Assembly: GCA_041744375.1 (NCBI GenBank)
Contig: JBGTLA010000067.1
Location: 1-16,383, forward strand
Source: JBGTLA01 sp041744375
GTDB taxonomy: Bacteria; Actinomycetota; Acidimicrobiia; Spongiisociales; ZC4RG35
Direction of reading: 5' to 3'
DNA: 16,383 bases
Part shown: positions 6,444-13,815 of the stretch, one piece after another
Numbering within the stretch: the stretch's first letter is position 1
How the letters are laid out: each line of letters opens with the position of its first letter
The notes under the pieces: generated by a model
What the model saw: only the letters and a program-made list of their open reading frames with translations
What the model was told of the DNA's origin: nothing
Database searches by the model: none
Translations under genes and position numbers: made by a program

Positions 6444-9179
6444 GTGTTATACGGGCGGGCGGACGAGATCGATCGAGTCAACGCTCTCCTTAATGCCGCG
6501 GCCGAAGGTCACAGCGGAGCGGTGGTGTTGGTTGGGGATGCCGGCGCAGGCAAGTCAGCCCTTTTTGATGCTGCGGTTGACCTTGCATCGGAGGCAACAG
6601 TTGTTCTGCGCGCCCGAGGCGTCGGATCTGAGTCGGATTTGCCTTTTGCCGGTCTGGACCAGCTTCTTCGACCAATCCTGGATCGCCTGGAACGCCTTCC
6701 GGATCCTCAGGCGATGGCGTTGCGCGGCGCTCTCGGGCTGGACTCGACAGGTACCGGTGACACCCACAATGTGTCACTCGGGGTCCTCACCCTTCTCGGC
6801 GAGGCCGGTGATGGGAATCCGGTCTTGGCGATCGTCGATGACGCTCATTGGCTGGACCACGAGTCCGCTCGAGCGCTGGTCTTCGCAGCTCGACGCTTGC
6901 ACGCTGAGGGTGTGGTGATGTTGTTCGGAGCGCGAACCGGACAGTTCGATGCCTCTTCACTCCCGGAAATTTCCCTTGGTCCGTTGGACACTGACGCCAC
7001 CGCAGGGATCATCCATGAGGGTTCAGGAACGGAAGTGGCGTATGACGTGGCACAGCGGATCACCGTGACAACCGGCGGCAATGCCCTGGCTATCGCGGAG
7101 TTGGCGACCTTGCTCACCGCCGGTCAGATCTCGGGTCGCGACCCGCTGCCTCTCAACCTTCCGGTGTCGGCCAGGGTGGACCGTCTCTTCACCGACCGGA
7201 TCGAGGGACTGACCGAGGCATGCCGTCAGGTTCTGCTCGTCGCCGCCGCCGATGACACCGGGTCCACTTCGGTGGTGTTCGCGGGCGCCCGAAGGTTTGG
7301 CAGCCGGTCGGAAGACCTGGAAGGGGCTGAGCGGCTCGGGCTGGTCAAGGTCGATGGCAGCGACGTGACCTTCCGGCATCCGCTGGTACGTTCGGGTGTC
7401 TATGGCTCAGCCACTTTCGCCGAGAGACGTCGAGCACATGATGCCCTTGTCGAGGTCTTTGAGCAGATGGGCGATGAGGACCGCGCTGCCTGGCACAAAG
7501 CCGCCGCGGCCCTGGCTCCCGACGAAGCAGCCGCGGAGCGGCTCGACAAAGCGGCCGGCCGAGCGCACATTCGAAGCGCCTACGCAACCTCGGCGAACGC
7601 CTACGAGAGGGCCGCAGAGCTATCCGACACCGACCAGCGGCGTGGAACGAGGCTGGCCGAGGCCGCCGGGGAAGCGTGGCTTGCAGGGCTACTCACGCGG
7701 GCTGCCCGCTTGGTGGCGTCAGCAGAGCAGCTGATTCAGGATCCTTCGAAGCTGGCCGAGTGTTACCGGCTGCGAGGATCGATCGAACTCGCCACAGGCG
7801 CGGCCCCGAACACGGTGGCGATCCTGATCACTGCTGCCCGACACACGGCCGGTATTGACCCCGGTAGAGCTGTGGAGCTTCTCGCCTTGGCCGGAGAAGG
7901 TGCTTCGCTCGGAGTCGATACAGGGGCGGCTAACGAGGTCCGGGAGATAGCGGAGGGGTTGACGACGAGCGGATCGGCTCGGGATCGGTTCTTCGCCGGG
8001 CTCCTTGTCGGCTTCACGCGCCTTCCCGACGATCCCGAGGCCGCCAACTTGGCATTGCGGGAGGCGATCGCTTTTGCCGACAGCGAAATGGAGGACGTGG
8101 ACCTTCTGCTGGCCGCCGGCCGAGCCGCCTTCTACGTAGGTGACGATACGGCAGCACTCGAGTTTCACGGCAGAATTCTCGATCGTGCTCGTCGAGTCGC
8201 CTCGGTAGGGTGCCTCGCCATCGCTGGGAGCCGGATGGCCCTCGCCGAGATGCTGGTCGGAAGGTGGGGGTCTGGCATGGCCACCGCCGAAGAGACGTCG
8301 AGGATGGCCGAGGACACAGGCCAGATGGAGCTGGCTGCTCACGCCATCGTCTGGCAAGGTCTTGTCGCCGCGTGGAGAGGTGAGAACGACGAATGCCGAC
8401 GGCTGACCGAACGAGCACGTGCGATCACCCTGCGGCATCCCATGGTCTTCGTAGAGGACGCCATACGCTGGGTCAACGGTGTCCTCGAACTGGGTTTCGG
8501 ACGCGCACCAACAGCAAGCGCCCATCTCCGCGCCATCGTCCATCCAGTCATCATGAACGCGGCGTCACTCGACGGAGTGGAGGCCGCGATTCTCGCCGGT
8601 GACATCGGCGAGACAGATCGATGGATGCGGCGGCTCGCCGAGGCTAGGACTCTTTCGGATACCGGGTGGGCCCGCGCCCGCTTAGCTCATGGTCAGGCCC
8701 TCCTGGCGGAAGATCCCGCAGAAGCCGAGGAGCTCTTCGCCACGGCCCTGTTCGAGCACAGCCAGGCGGACCGGAGCTTTGAGCGGGCAAGGACTGAATT
8801 GGCCTACGGCAGTTTTCTGAGACGTCAACGGAGACGGGTCGACGCTCGAGGCCACCTTCGGTCGGCGTTGATGACCTTCGACGAGCTCGGAGCAGTCCCA
8901 TGGGCCGACCGCACGCAAGCAGAGCTTCGGGCCAGTGGGGAGACCGCCCGTCGGCGGGAGTCGAACACCACCTTTGATCTCACGCCTCAAGAGGCTCAGG
9001 TCGCCAGTTTCGTTGTTCAAGGGATGACCAATCGAGAGGTGGCCGCTCAGATGTTCCTCAGCCCGCGCACCATCGACTACCACCTACGGAGTGTGTTCAC
9101 CAAGCTAGGGATCAAGTCCCGGACCGAGCTTGCCAACCGGCTGGCCGATACCCCGACCTCTGCGTCCGTCCGGAGTTGA
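6444..9179 (+). CDS. Large ATP-binding LuxR-family (LAL) transcriptional regulator
   Basis: A 911-residue cytoplasmic regulator of the LAL type. The N-terminal STAND/AAA-like ATPase has Walker A GDAGAGKS at residues 31-38 and Walker B VLAIVDDAHWLD around 127-138 (Asp132/Asp133). A long helical, repeat-like sensor region fills about 350-830. The C-terminal LuxR helix-turn-helix spans about 844-903 (LTPQEAQVASFVVQGMTNRE, then SPRTIDYHLRSVFTKLGI). Such proteins are thought to change DNA binding with ATP and an inducer. The start is GTG 6444 (MLYGRADEIDRV, the usual family opening). There is no Shine-Dalgarno, so a leaderless message is possible. The CCTAGGG inverted repeat lies directly upstream. 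Targets are unknown; neighbouring membrane-protein genes are candidates by position only. Confidence 0.95.
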   Translation: MLYGRADEIDRVNALLNAAAEGHSGAVVLVGDAGAGKSALFDAAVDLASEATVVLRARGVGSESDLPFAGLDQLLRPILDRLERLPDPQAMALRGALGLDSTGTGDTHNVSLGVLTLLGEAGDGNPVLAIVDDAHWLDHESARALVFAARRLHAEGVVMLFGARTGQFDASSLPEISLGPLDTDATAGIIHEGSGTEVAYDVAQRITVTTGGNALAIAELATLLTAGQISGRDPLPLNLPVSARVDRLFTDRIEGLTEACRQVLLVAAADDTGSTSVVFAGARRFGSRSEDLEGAERLGLVKVDGSDVTFRHPLVRSGVYGSATFAERRRAHDALVEVFEQMGDEDRAAWHKAAAALAPDEAAAERLDKAAGRAHIRSAYATSANAYERAAELSDTDQRRGTRLAEAAGEAWLAGLLTRAARLVASAEQLIQDPSKLAECYRLRGSIELATGAAPNTVAILITAARHTAGIDPGRAVELLALAGEGASLGVDTGAANEVREIAEGLTTSGSARDRFFAGLLVGFTRLPDDPEAANLALREAIAFADSEMEDVDLLLAAGRAAFYVGDDTAALEFHGRILDRARRVASVGCLAIAGSRMALAEMLVGRWGSGMATAEETSRMAEDTGQMELAAHAIVWQGLVAAWRGENDECRRLTERARAITLRHPMVFVEDAIRWVNGVLELGFGRAPTASAHLRAIVHPVIMNAASLDGVEAAILAGDIGETDRWMRRLAEARTLSDTGWARARLAHGQALLAEDPAEAEELFATALFEHSQADRSFERARTELAYGSFLRRQRRRVDARGHLRSALMTFDELGAVPWADRTQAELRASGETARRRESNTTFDLTPQEAQVASFVVQGMTNREVAAQMFLSPRTIDYHLRSVFTKLGIKSRTELANRLADTPTSASVRS

Positions 9180-9213
9180 GGACCAAGCTCGAACCACATC
9201 CCGAACCCCGGAG

Positions 9214-9240
9214 CGTCGGCAACCTTGCGGCTCGCCGACG
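9214..9240. terminator. Possible bidirectional hairpin between convergent genes
   Basis: CGTCGGC (9214-9220) and GCCGACG (9234-9240) form a perfect 7-bp stem with a 13-base loop. It sits between the LuxR-type stop (9179) and the aminotransferase-like stop (9286). There is no T-tract, so intrinsic termination is only a guess from position. Confidence 0.35.
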
Positions 9241-9285
9241 AAAGTCGTTTCATGGTCGTGGCCGAGAAGATCACTGTCCCCCAGC

Positions 9286-10488
9286 TCACGGCGCCACTTG
9301 CTGTAGTGCCGCTCGTGCGGCGGCCACGGTTTCCTCGACGTCGCTCTCCGACATGGCCACACAGAGGTAATTCGCGGTGTCGGAAGGCGATAGGAGAATG
9401 CCAGCGGATCGCATCCGCTGATGGAACAGCCCCGACGTCCTGTGCCCCGCCCGGTCGGCTTTCCAGTCGAGGCTCCATGAGGAACCGAATCCGGCAACCG
9501 AGACGGGTGCCCCTGCTTCTCTGATCGCTTCAGCGATCTCGTATCTGAGGGCAGATCCGAGACGGTTGATGTGTTCGCTGCCCTGCTCTTCCAGAATACG
9601 GAGTGTTTCGAGGGCCGCAGCTAACACATACGGGCGCGACCCGAGGGACTGATCGCCCGACCCCGGGCGACTTAATGCCTCTATCATGTCAGCCCGTCCG
9701 ACAAGGGCTCCACCGCCGTAGCCGTTTCCCATTGCCTCGCCAAGAACGGCTAGGTCGGGTGTCACCTCGACGATGGATTGGTATCCGCCGAGGTGCCGTC
9801 CGAACCCGGTTAGTGACTCGTCGAAGATAAGGATCGTTCCGGCGGTCGTAGAGAGGTGACGGACCAATCGGGGCAGGTCCTGTTCCGGGGAGGCTTCGAT
9901 CGATATGTGAAGACAGGGTTTGAGAACGACCGCGCCTGGCGCCGCGTCGCCCTGAGTCAATCGATGGCGAATGATGTCGTCGTTGTCCCAGTCTGCCACC
10001 TGATCCGCGGGAGACTTGTCCTCTCCGGGCGGCTCATTGGCGGCTCTCCGTTCATGCCGACAACGGATCCAGAGAACGTCCTGCCGGCCGGTGACAACCC
10101 TTGCTATCCGGAGGGCCCGGCTGAGGGCCTCGTCGGCGGTAGGGGTGACATCAATCGTCTCGGCCCACGGCAGGAGCCGGGAGATGCACTCGGCCAGGAG
10201 GACCTCCTCCTCGACCAACCCCGCTCCGGTCGGGTCGACTTTTGCAGATGTCTCACTAACCGCACGGTTGACCCGAGGGTCCGCGTGGCCGATGAGAATG
10301 GTTCCCCCAGACAGGACGTGGTCGACGTATCGGTGACCGTCGAGGGTCCAAATGTAGGAACCCTGACTGCGCCCGATCACCTCCGTCGGTATCCGCCTTC
10401 TCCGTGGCAAAACCACCGATGCCCTACGAAGGAGATCCTCTGACCTGGAGTCATCCCCTCGTCGATCTCCAGAGGAGTGGTCGTTCAT
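9286..10488 (-). CDS. Class III aminotransferase-like protein lacking the catalytic lysine (likely pseudoenzyme)
   Basis: A 400-residue protein with the fold pattern of class III PLP aminotransferases of the glutamate-1-semialdehyde aminomutase type. It shows GSYIWTLDGHRYVDHV at 43-58 and GHADPRVNRAV at 67-77. LIFDESLTGF at 220-229 keeps Asp223, which normally contacts the PLP pyridine nitrogen. PDLAVLGEAMGNGYGGGALV at 244-263 matches the family's PDLxxLGKAxGNGYP block. The residue that should be the Schiff-base Lys is Glu251 (GAG codon). The substrate/PLP motif normally like NSGTEA reads TPTADEA, and the usual YHG region is RCRHERR. It therefore probably cannot transaminate and may be a structural or regulatory relative. 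The frame is full length. The ATG at 10488 has only a weak Shine-Dalgarno. Confidence 0.85.
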   Translation of the reverse strand: MNDHSSGDRRGDDSRSEDLLRRASVVLPRRRRIPTEVIGRSQGSYIWTLDGHRYVDHVLSGGTILIGHADPRVNRAVSETSAKVDPTGAGLVEEEVLLAECISRLLPWAETIDVTPTADEALSRALRIARVVTGRQDVLWIRCRHERRAANEPPGEDKSPADQVADWDNDDIIRHRLTQGDAAPGAVVLKPCLHISIEASPEQDLPRLVRHLSTTAGTILIFDESLTGFGRHLGGYQSIVEVTPDLAVLGEAMGNGYGGGALVGRADMIEALSRPGSGDQSLGSRPYVLAAALETLRILEEQGSEHINRLGSALRYEIAEAIREAGAPVSVAGFGSSWSLDWKADRAGHRTSGLFHQRMRSAGILLSPSDTANYLCVAMSESDVEETVAAARAALQQVAP

Positions 10489-10504
10489 CGCCTGGACGCC
10501 ATGG

Positions 10505-10687
10505 TCACTGCTCCGACCCCGATCGGACGACTATGCGGAGAGGGCCTCGCGGTCCATTCGGCCGCGAAAACAGGGTGGACGAGATCCAAGCATTGCCCGG
10601 GATCGCCGGGGCTGTAGTCCCGGCGGTCGCATTCTGTCCGAGGCGAGGCGGGACTTGTAAGGCTTGAGGGGTGGCGTCGGTACGCAT
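10505..10687 (-). CDS. Small unrecognised ORF upstream of the aminotransferase-like gene
   Basis: A 60-residue frame starting at ATG 10687 with AGGAG about 7 bases upstream and ending 16 bases before the aminotransferase-like start, so cotranscription is plausible. It is rich in Pro, Ala, Thr and Arg, has no Cys and no clear membrane helix. I recognise no family. The ribosome binding site and spacing argue for a real gene; the low-complexity composition argues against. It could also be a remnant. Confidence 0.3.
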   Translation of the reverse strand: MRTDATPQALQVPPRLGQNATAGTTAPAIPGNAWISSTLFSRPNGPRGPLRIVVRSGSEQ

Positions 10688-11125
10688 GGCGATCTCCTGT
10701 ATGTCGGTGCGGGCGTATGGATGGTCCTGGCGCTTCCGATGCCTGGGGCGGTCGGAGCTGCTGAGGGGCTGACTTGGCCGATCGCGATGAGTCGCTCATA
10801 GGCTTCTAACCACGGATGAGGGTCCAGAGAAGGAGCAGTACGGCCGGTGCCAGTTGCCAAGGTCTCGGCTCTGGACTCAGCCGGTTCGACGGGTTCGGGG
10901 CATTTCGGGTTCGATCGGACGGCAGGACCAATTCGCCTAGCCGCAATGTCTCGGATGACCGATGCTCGGTCTGAAAGCAGAGCGGGGTTGGCCGTTCGGG
11001 TAGGACGGAGGCATCCAATACGCCGCCGTGGGGGTCGTGAGAGCTGATCGCATCTGTGGGTGTAGCCATGGGTGCATCATCGGAGGGGACTCAACCCGTC
11101 GCATCGGTGAATTCACCAGTCGCTC
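10688..11125. other. Stretch without a recognisable gene
   Basis: Open frames here overlap one another on both strands and none shows a recognisable domain. The minus strand downstream of the permease start should hold the rest of an ABC permease, but I cannot follow it. The only distinct element is copy B of the palindromic motif. It reads like decayed coding DNA. Confidence 0.4.
11099..11120 (+). repeat. Palindromic 22-bp motif, copy B (perfect core GGTGAATTCACC)
   Basis: The core 12 bases are a perfect palindrome. The 22-base block (TCGCATC, core, AGT) matches copy A with one difference and copy C with one difference. It lies just beyond the recognisable part of the permease remnant. It could be an operator, or a shared piece of decayed coding sequence. 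Confidence 0.5.
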
Positions 11126-11287
11126 CTACAGGGGTTGCTGCGGTCGCGGCCTGTCCCGGTGGTCTCGGGACCCCCCGGGTGCGGGCCATGCATCCAACCT
11201 CGAGCATTCTTGGGCCGAGATTGTCAACCAATAGAAGCCTCTGGTGGTGAGAGGCTTGAGCCACTCCGCTCTCAGCGAGGCATTCAT
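11126..11287 (-). pseudogene. ABC transporter permease, N-terminal remnant
   Basis: ATG 11287 has a good Shine-Dalgarno (GGAGAAGG) and overlaps the stop of the upstream ABC ATPase remnant (ATGA-type overlap). The first residues, MNASLRAEWLKPLTTRGFYW, match the cytoplasmic start of ABC-2 type permeases (pattern M..xLRSEWLKLRTTRTFYW). After about 23 residues the hydrophobic first helix that should follow is missing. The frame runs through Pro/Arg-rich sequence to a stop at 11126. A deletion or frameshift has destroyed it. Confidence 0.6.
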
Positions 11288-11735
11288 GATCCTTCTCCTT
11301 CGATGTTTGTGAGATCGAGAAAGCGTCTTCCAGCGTGTTGGCGCTGGGAGTGAGCTCATACAGAACGACACCCAGGGCAGCCGCGAACGATCAGACCTCC
11401 TCGACAAGGATCCCGCTGACCTCGATGCGGTCTCTGCTGACGGCGCACCGATGCGCCTGCTCCTGTCAGCGCCGAGCTCAGCTCGTCGATTTGAGGAGTG
11501 CGGGTTTGGATGAGCCCGACCGACGTCAGCTGGCTAGCCGCGGTATGAGTGACCAGGCGATCGTGGTTTATCACGACGATCTCGCCGGCGAGCTGCTGAG
11601 TTCGGCGACGTGATGACTGGACACGAGCACCGACCCGCCGGTGGCTGCGAAGGAGCGCAGAAACGTTCGTAACCAGCGAGTGCCTGCCGGATCCTCCCGG
11701 CGCTGCCTCGCTCCCGCTACCTCCAGGTGCCATTG
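11284..11735 (-). pseudogene. ABC transporter ATP-binding protein, frameshifted C-terminal half
   Basis: Minus-strand pieces in different frames line up with the C-terminal half of an ABC exporter ATPase. LEVAGA is followed directly by DPAGTRWLRTFLRSFAATGG and VLVSSHHVAEL (after-Walker-B and H-loop region, switch His present). LAGEIVVINHDRLVTHTAAS follows in a second frame. Then IEVSGILVEEV, an in-frame TGA, and AAALGVVLYELTPSANTLED follow, and the gene ends near DLTNIEGEGS* in another frame. The Walker B segment that should precede DPAGT is deleted, and Walker A is absent. At least three disruptions make it a clear pseudogene. It is the upstream partner of the permease remnant. Confidence 0.75.
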
Positions 11736-11766
11736 AGATCTGCGACGTGGACCGGGATCGTCGAGG

Positions 11767-11788
11767 ACTGGTGATTTCACCGATGCGA
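11767..11788 (-). repeat. Palindromic 22-bp motif, copy C
   Basis: On the minus strand it reads TCGCATC, then GGTGAAATCACC, then AGT. It differs by one base from copy B and is inverted relative to copies A and B. It lies about 117 bases upstream of the plus-strand DUF4386 gene and just upstream of the surviving part of the ABC ATPase remnant. Confidence 0.45.
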
Positions 11789-11904
11789 CTGACGGCAGTT
11801 CTCCATACGTTCTCGCCAGACAGAAAGGAAGTGCGACTGACCCGCCCCACCCGACAGACCCACTATCGAGCCTGGATAGCTCACAACCCCTGAAGGAGAC
11901 CGAC

Positions 11905-12636
11905 ATGACTGCGACCCTGCGAACCACAACAGCGAAGCGACCCTCGATGGACTCACAAAGGAAGACCGCGCTTGTCGCGGGCGCGCTCTACCTGCTGACC
12001 TTTGTTTCGATCCCGACCCTATTTCTCTACGGTCCGGTGAAGAGTCTGAACTACATCACCGGCTCCGGTCCAGACACCAGCGCCCTCTTCGGCGGTCTCC
12101 TCGAGGTAATCGTCGCCCTCGCCTGCATCGGCACCGCAGTCGCCCTCTACCCGGTGGTCAAGAGACAGAATGAAGGGCTCGCCATGGGCTTCGTCGGCGT
12201 TCGAGTCCTGGAAGGCGCCACCATCTTCGCTGGCGTAGCGACCCTCTTGTCGGTCGTGACGTTGCGGAAGGCCGGAGCGGGAGCAGAGGCGTTGGCCACT
12301 GGCCAGGCCCTGGTCGCCCAGTACGACTGGACGACCCTCTTTGGACAGGGAACTCTTCCCGCCTTCAACGCCCTCTTGTTGGGCACTCTGCTCTACAAGT
12401 CGCGCCTGGTGCCGCGGGTTCTTCCCGTGCTCGGACTGATCGGAGCGCCCCTGCTCATCGCCGGCGTCGTAGGCACGATGTTCGGCGTCTGGGAACAGGT
12501 CAACGTGGTGTCGGGGATCGCCGTACTACTCATCGCAGGATGGGAGTTCTCCCTGGGTGTCTACCTGGTGGTGAAAGGCTTCCGACCTTCCGGCGTGGCC
12601 AGACTCAACACGGCGGGGGTGGTAGCCGGCGCCTGA
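11905..12636 (+). CDS. DUF4386 family membrane protein
   Basis: A 243-residue protein with about six hydrophobic segments. ATG 11905 has AAGGAG about 7 bases upstream. The sequence is a strong match to the DUF4386 pattern: RKTALVAGALYLLTFVSIPT at 19-38, GLLEVIVALACIGTAVALYP at about 64-83, FVGVRVLEGATIFAGVATLL after that, and YKSRLVPRVLPVLGLIGAPL towards the C-terminus. The function of the family is unknown. It is only loosely similar to the DUF4386 protein at 5117-5917, so this looks like an old paralogue or a separate acquisition. The next gene follows after 67 bases on the same strand, so the two may form an operon. Copy C of the palindromic motif lies upstream and might regulate it. Confidence 0.92.
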   Translation: MTATLRTTTAKRPSMDSQRKTALVAGALYLLTFVSIPTLFLYGPVKSLNYITGSGPDTSALFGGLLEVIVALACIGTAVALYPVVKRQNEGLAMGFVGVRVLEGATIFAGVATLLSVVTLRKAGAGAEALATGQALVAQYDWTTLFGQGTLPAFNALLLGTLLYKSRLVPRVLPVLGLIGAPLLIAGVVGTMFGVWEQVNVVSGIAVLLIAGWEFSLGVYLVVKGFRPSGVARLNTAGVVAGA

Positions 12637-12703
12637 CCCCACCCTTGATCACCTTCTCAGCACGTATCCACCCCTTCGATCTATCACCCAAGGAGACATC
12701 CAC

Positions 12704-13360
12704 ATGGTTACACAATCCCACCCCTACCCCGCCCGACTGAGTGTCGACTATCCCGAGAGTCTGAACAGAGTCTCGACCCTGTTCCGGCTCATCTGGGCAA
12801 TACCCATCTTCGTCATTCTCGGCTTGCTCACCGCTACCGCCAGTGACACCGTCACAGTGATAACTGACAGCGGCGAGGTTGTATCCAGGATCACCAGGAC
12901 GGGCTTGGGGATCGCCGGCGGGCTGTTCGTGGCGACGATGCTGATGATCGTCTTCCGCCAGCGATACCCACGCTGGTGGTTCGACTTCGCCCTCGCCCTC
13001 AACCGGTTCTCAAACCGGGTCGGTGCCTACATGGGACTTCTCACCGACCGCTATCCGTCAACCGAGGACGAGCAATCGGTGCACCTCGACCTCGAATACC
13101 CGAATGTGGAACAGGACCTGAGTCGGTGGATGCCGTTGGTGAAATGGCTGTTGGCCATCCCTCACTACATCGTCCTCGCCGTGCTTGGGGTGGGGGCGGT
13201 CTTCGCCATCCTCATCGCCTGGTTCGCCATCCTTATCACGGGCCGTTACCCCCGCGCCCTCTTCGACTATGTGGTCGGGGTGGGGAGATGGGCCCTACGA
13301 GTCCAGGCCTACGCCACCCTGCTCATCACCGACCGCTACCCCCCGTTCAGCCTCCGCTGA
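12704..13360 (+). CDS. DUF4389 domain-containing membrane protein
   Basis: A 218-residue protein with a good AAGGAG ahead of ATG 12704. It shows the DUF4389 pattern twice. The first unit opens with YPARLSVDYPESLNRVSTLF and a helix at about 25-42, continues with a helix at about 68-84, then RQRYPRWWFDF and TDRYPS. The second unit has LSRWMPLVKWLLAIPHYIVL, a second helix pair, ITGRYPRALFDYVVGVGRWA, and ends ITDRYPPFSL. Repeated short aromatic RYP motifs after each membrane pair are typical of the family. Function unknown. It probably forms an operon with the DUF4386 gene upstream. Frames and length look intact. Confidence 0.9.
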   Translation: MVTQSHPYPARLSVDYPESLNRVSTLFRLIWAIPIFVILGLLTATASDTVTVITDSGEVVSRITRTGLGIAGGLFVATMLMIVFRQRYPRWWFDFALALNRFSNRVGAYMGLLTDRYPSTEDEQSVHLDLEYPNVEQDLSRWMPLVKWLLAIPHYIVLAVLGVGAVFAILIAWFAILITGRYPRALFDYVVGVGRWALRVQAYATLLITDRYPPFSLR

Positions 13361-13419
13361 ACCGATCAACGGCCAGGTCCGCCCAGTCATTGACAGGCCT
13401 AGCCCGGCCTCGAGATGCC

Positions 13420-13815
13420 ATGAAGCTCTCATACGGCGTGGTCACGGGGACGCTTCTCGTCACGTTCCTGCTCCTCGTGTTCGTCTTCGGTTCGGTGCTG
13501 CCGTTCCAGGGGGATCTGGCTGTGGCAGCTTCGACCCTGGCGGTGGCGGCGATGTTCAATCCGTTACGTCACCGGATCCAGGCGGTGGTTGACAGGCGCT
13601 TCAACCGGACTCGATACGACGCCCTCAGGACGGCGGAGTCGTTCGCTCAGCGGCTCCGTTCCGAACTGGTGAGGGTGTCTCAATGTCGTCCAGGCCCCTC
13701 GCTGACTAGGGCTCGGCCGTCTGCCACCTCGCGTAAGAGTCCCGGAGATCCGAGGGGGATCGCTGGGGCTCTCACGCGTAGGTCGCGAAAACCGCGACTA
13801 TCTCCGCGGCCGTGA
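13420..13815 (+). CDS. Fragment of an actinobacterial membrane sensor histidine kinase (membrane and linker part only)
   Basis: From ATG 13420 the first 83 residues read as a membrane pair (GVVTGTLLVTFLLLVFVFGS, then DLAVAASTLAVAAMFNPLRH) followed by the helical linker RIQAVVDRRFNRTRYDALRT and FAQRLRSEL. This block is typical of actinobacterial multi-helix sensor kinases just before their kinase domain. The similarity ends at about 13668. The remaining 48 residues are Arg/Ser/Pro-rich and look like a frame running into unrelated DNA. Both the earlier membrane helices and the kinase core are missing, so it is most likely a non-functional remnant. The start is uncertain; the Shine-Dalgarno is weak. 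Confidence 0.55.
   Translation: MKLSYGVVTGTLLVTFLLLVFVFGSVLPFQGDLAVAASTLAVAAMFNPLRHRIQAVVDRRFNRTRYDALRTAESFAQRLRSELVRVSQCRPGPSLTRARPSATSRKSPGDPRGIAGALTRRSRKPRLSPRP

Noticed and set aside
7719..8543. Minus-strand 274-codon frame opposite the LuxR-type regulator
   Set aside because: Lies wholly within the intact 911-residue gene and shows no recognisable motif.
12976..13419. Upstream part of the long frame leading into the sensor-kinase fragment
   Set aside because: It overlaps the intact DUF4389 gene in another frame and is Arg/Pro-rich; only the part from 13420 shows similarity to a family.
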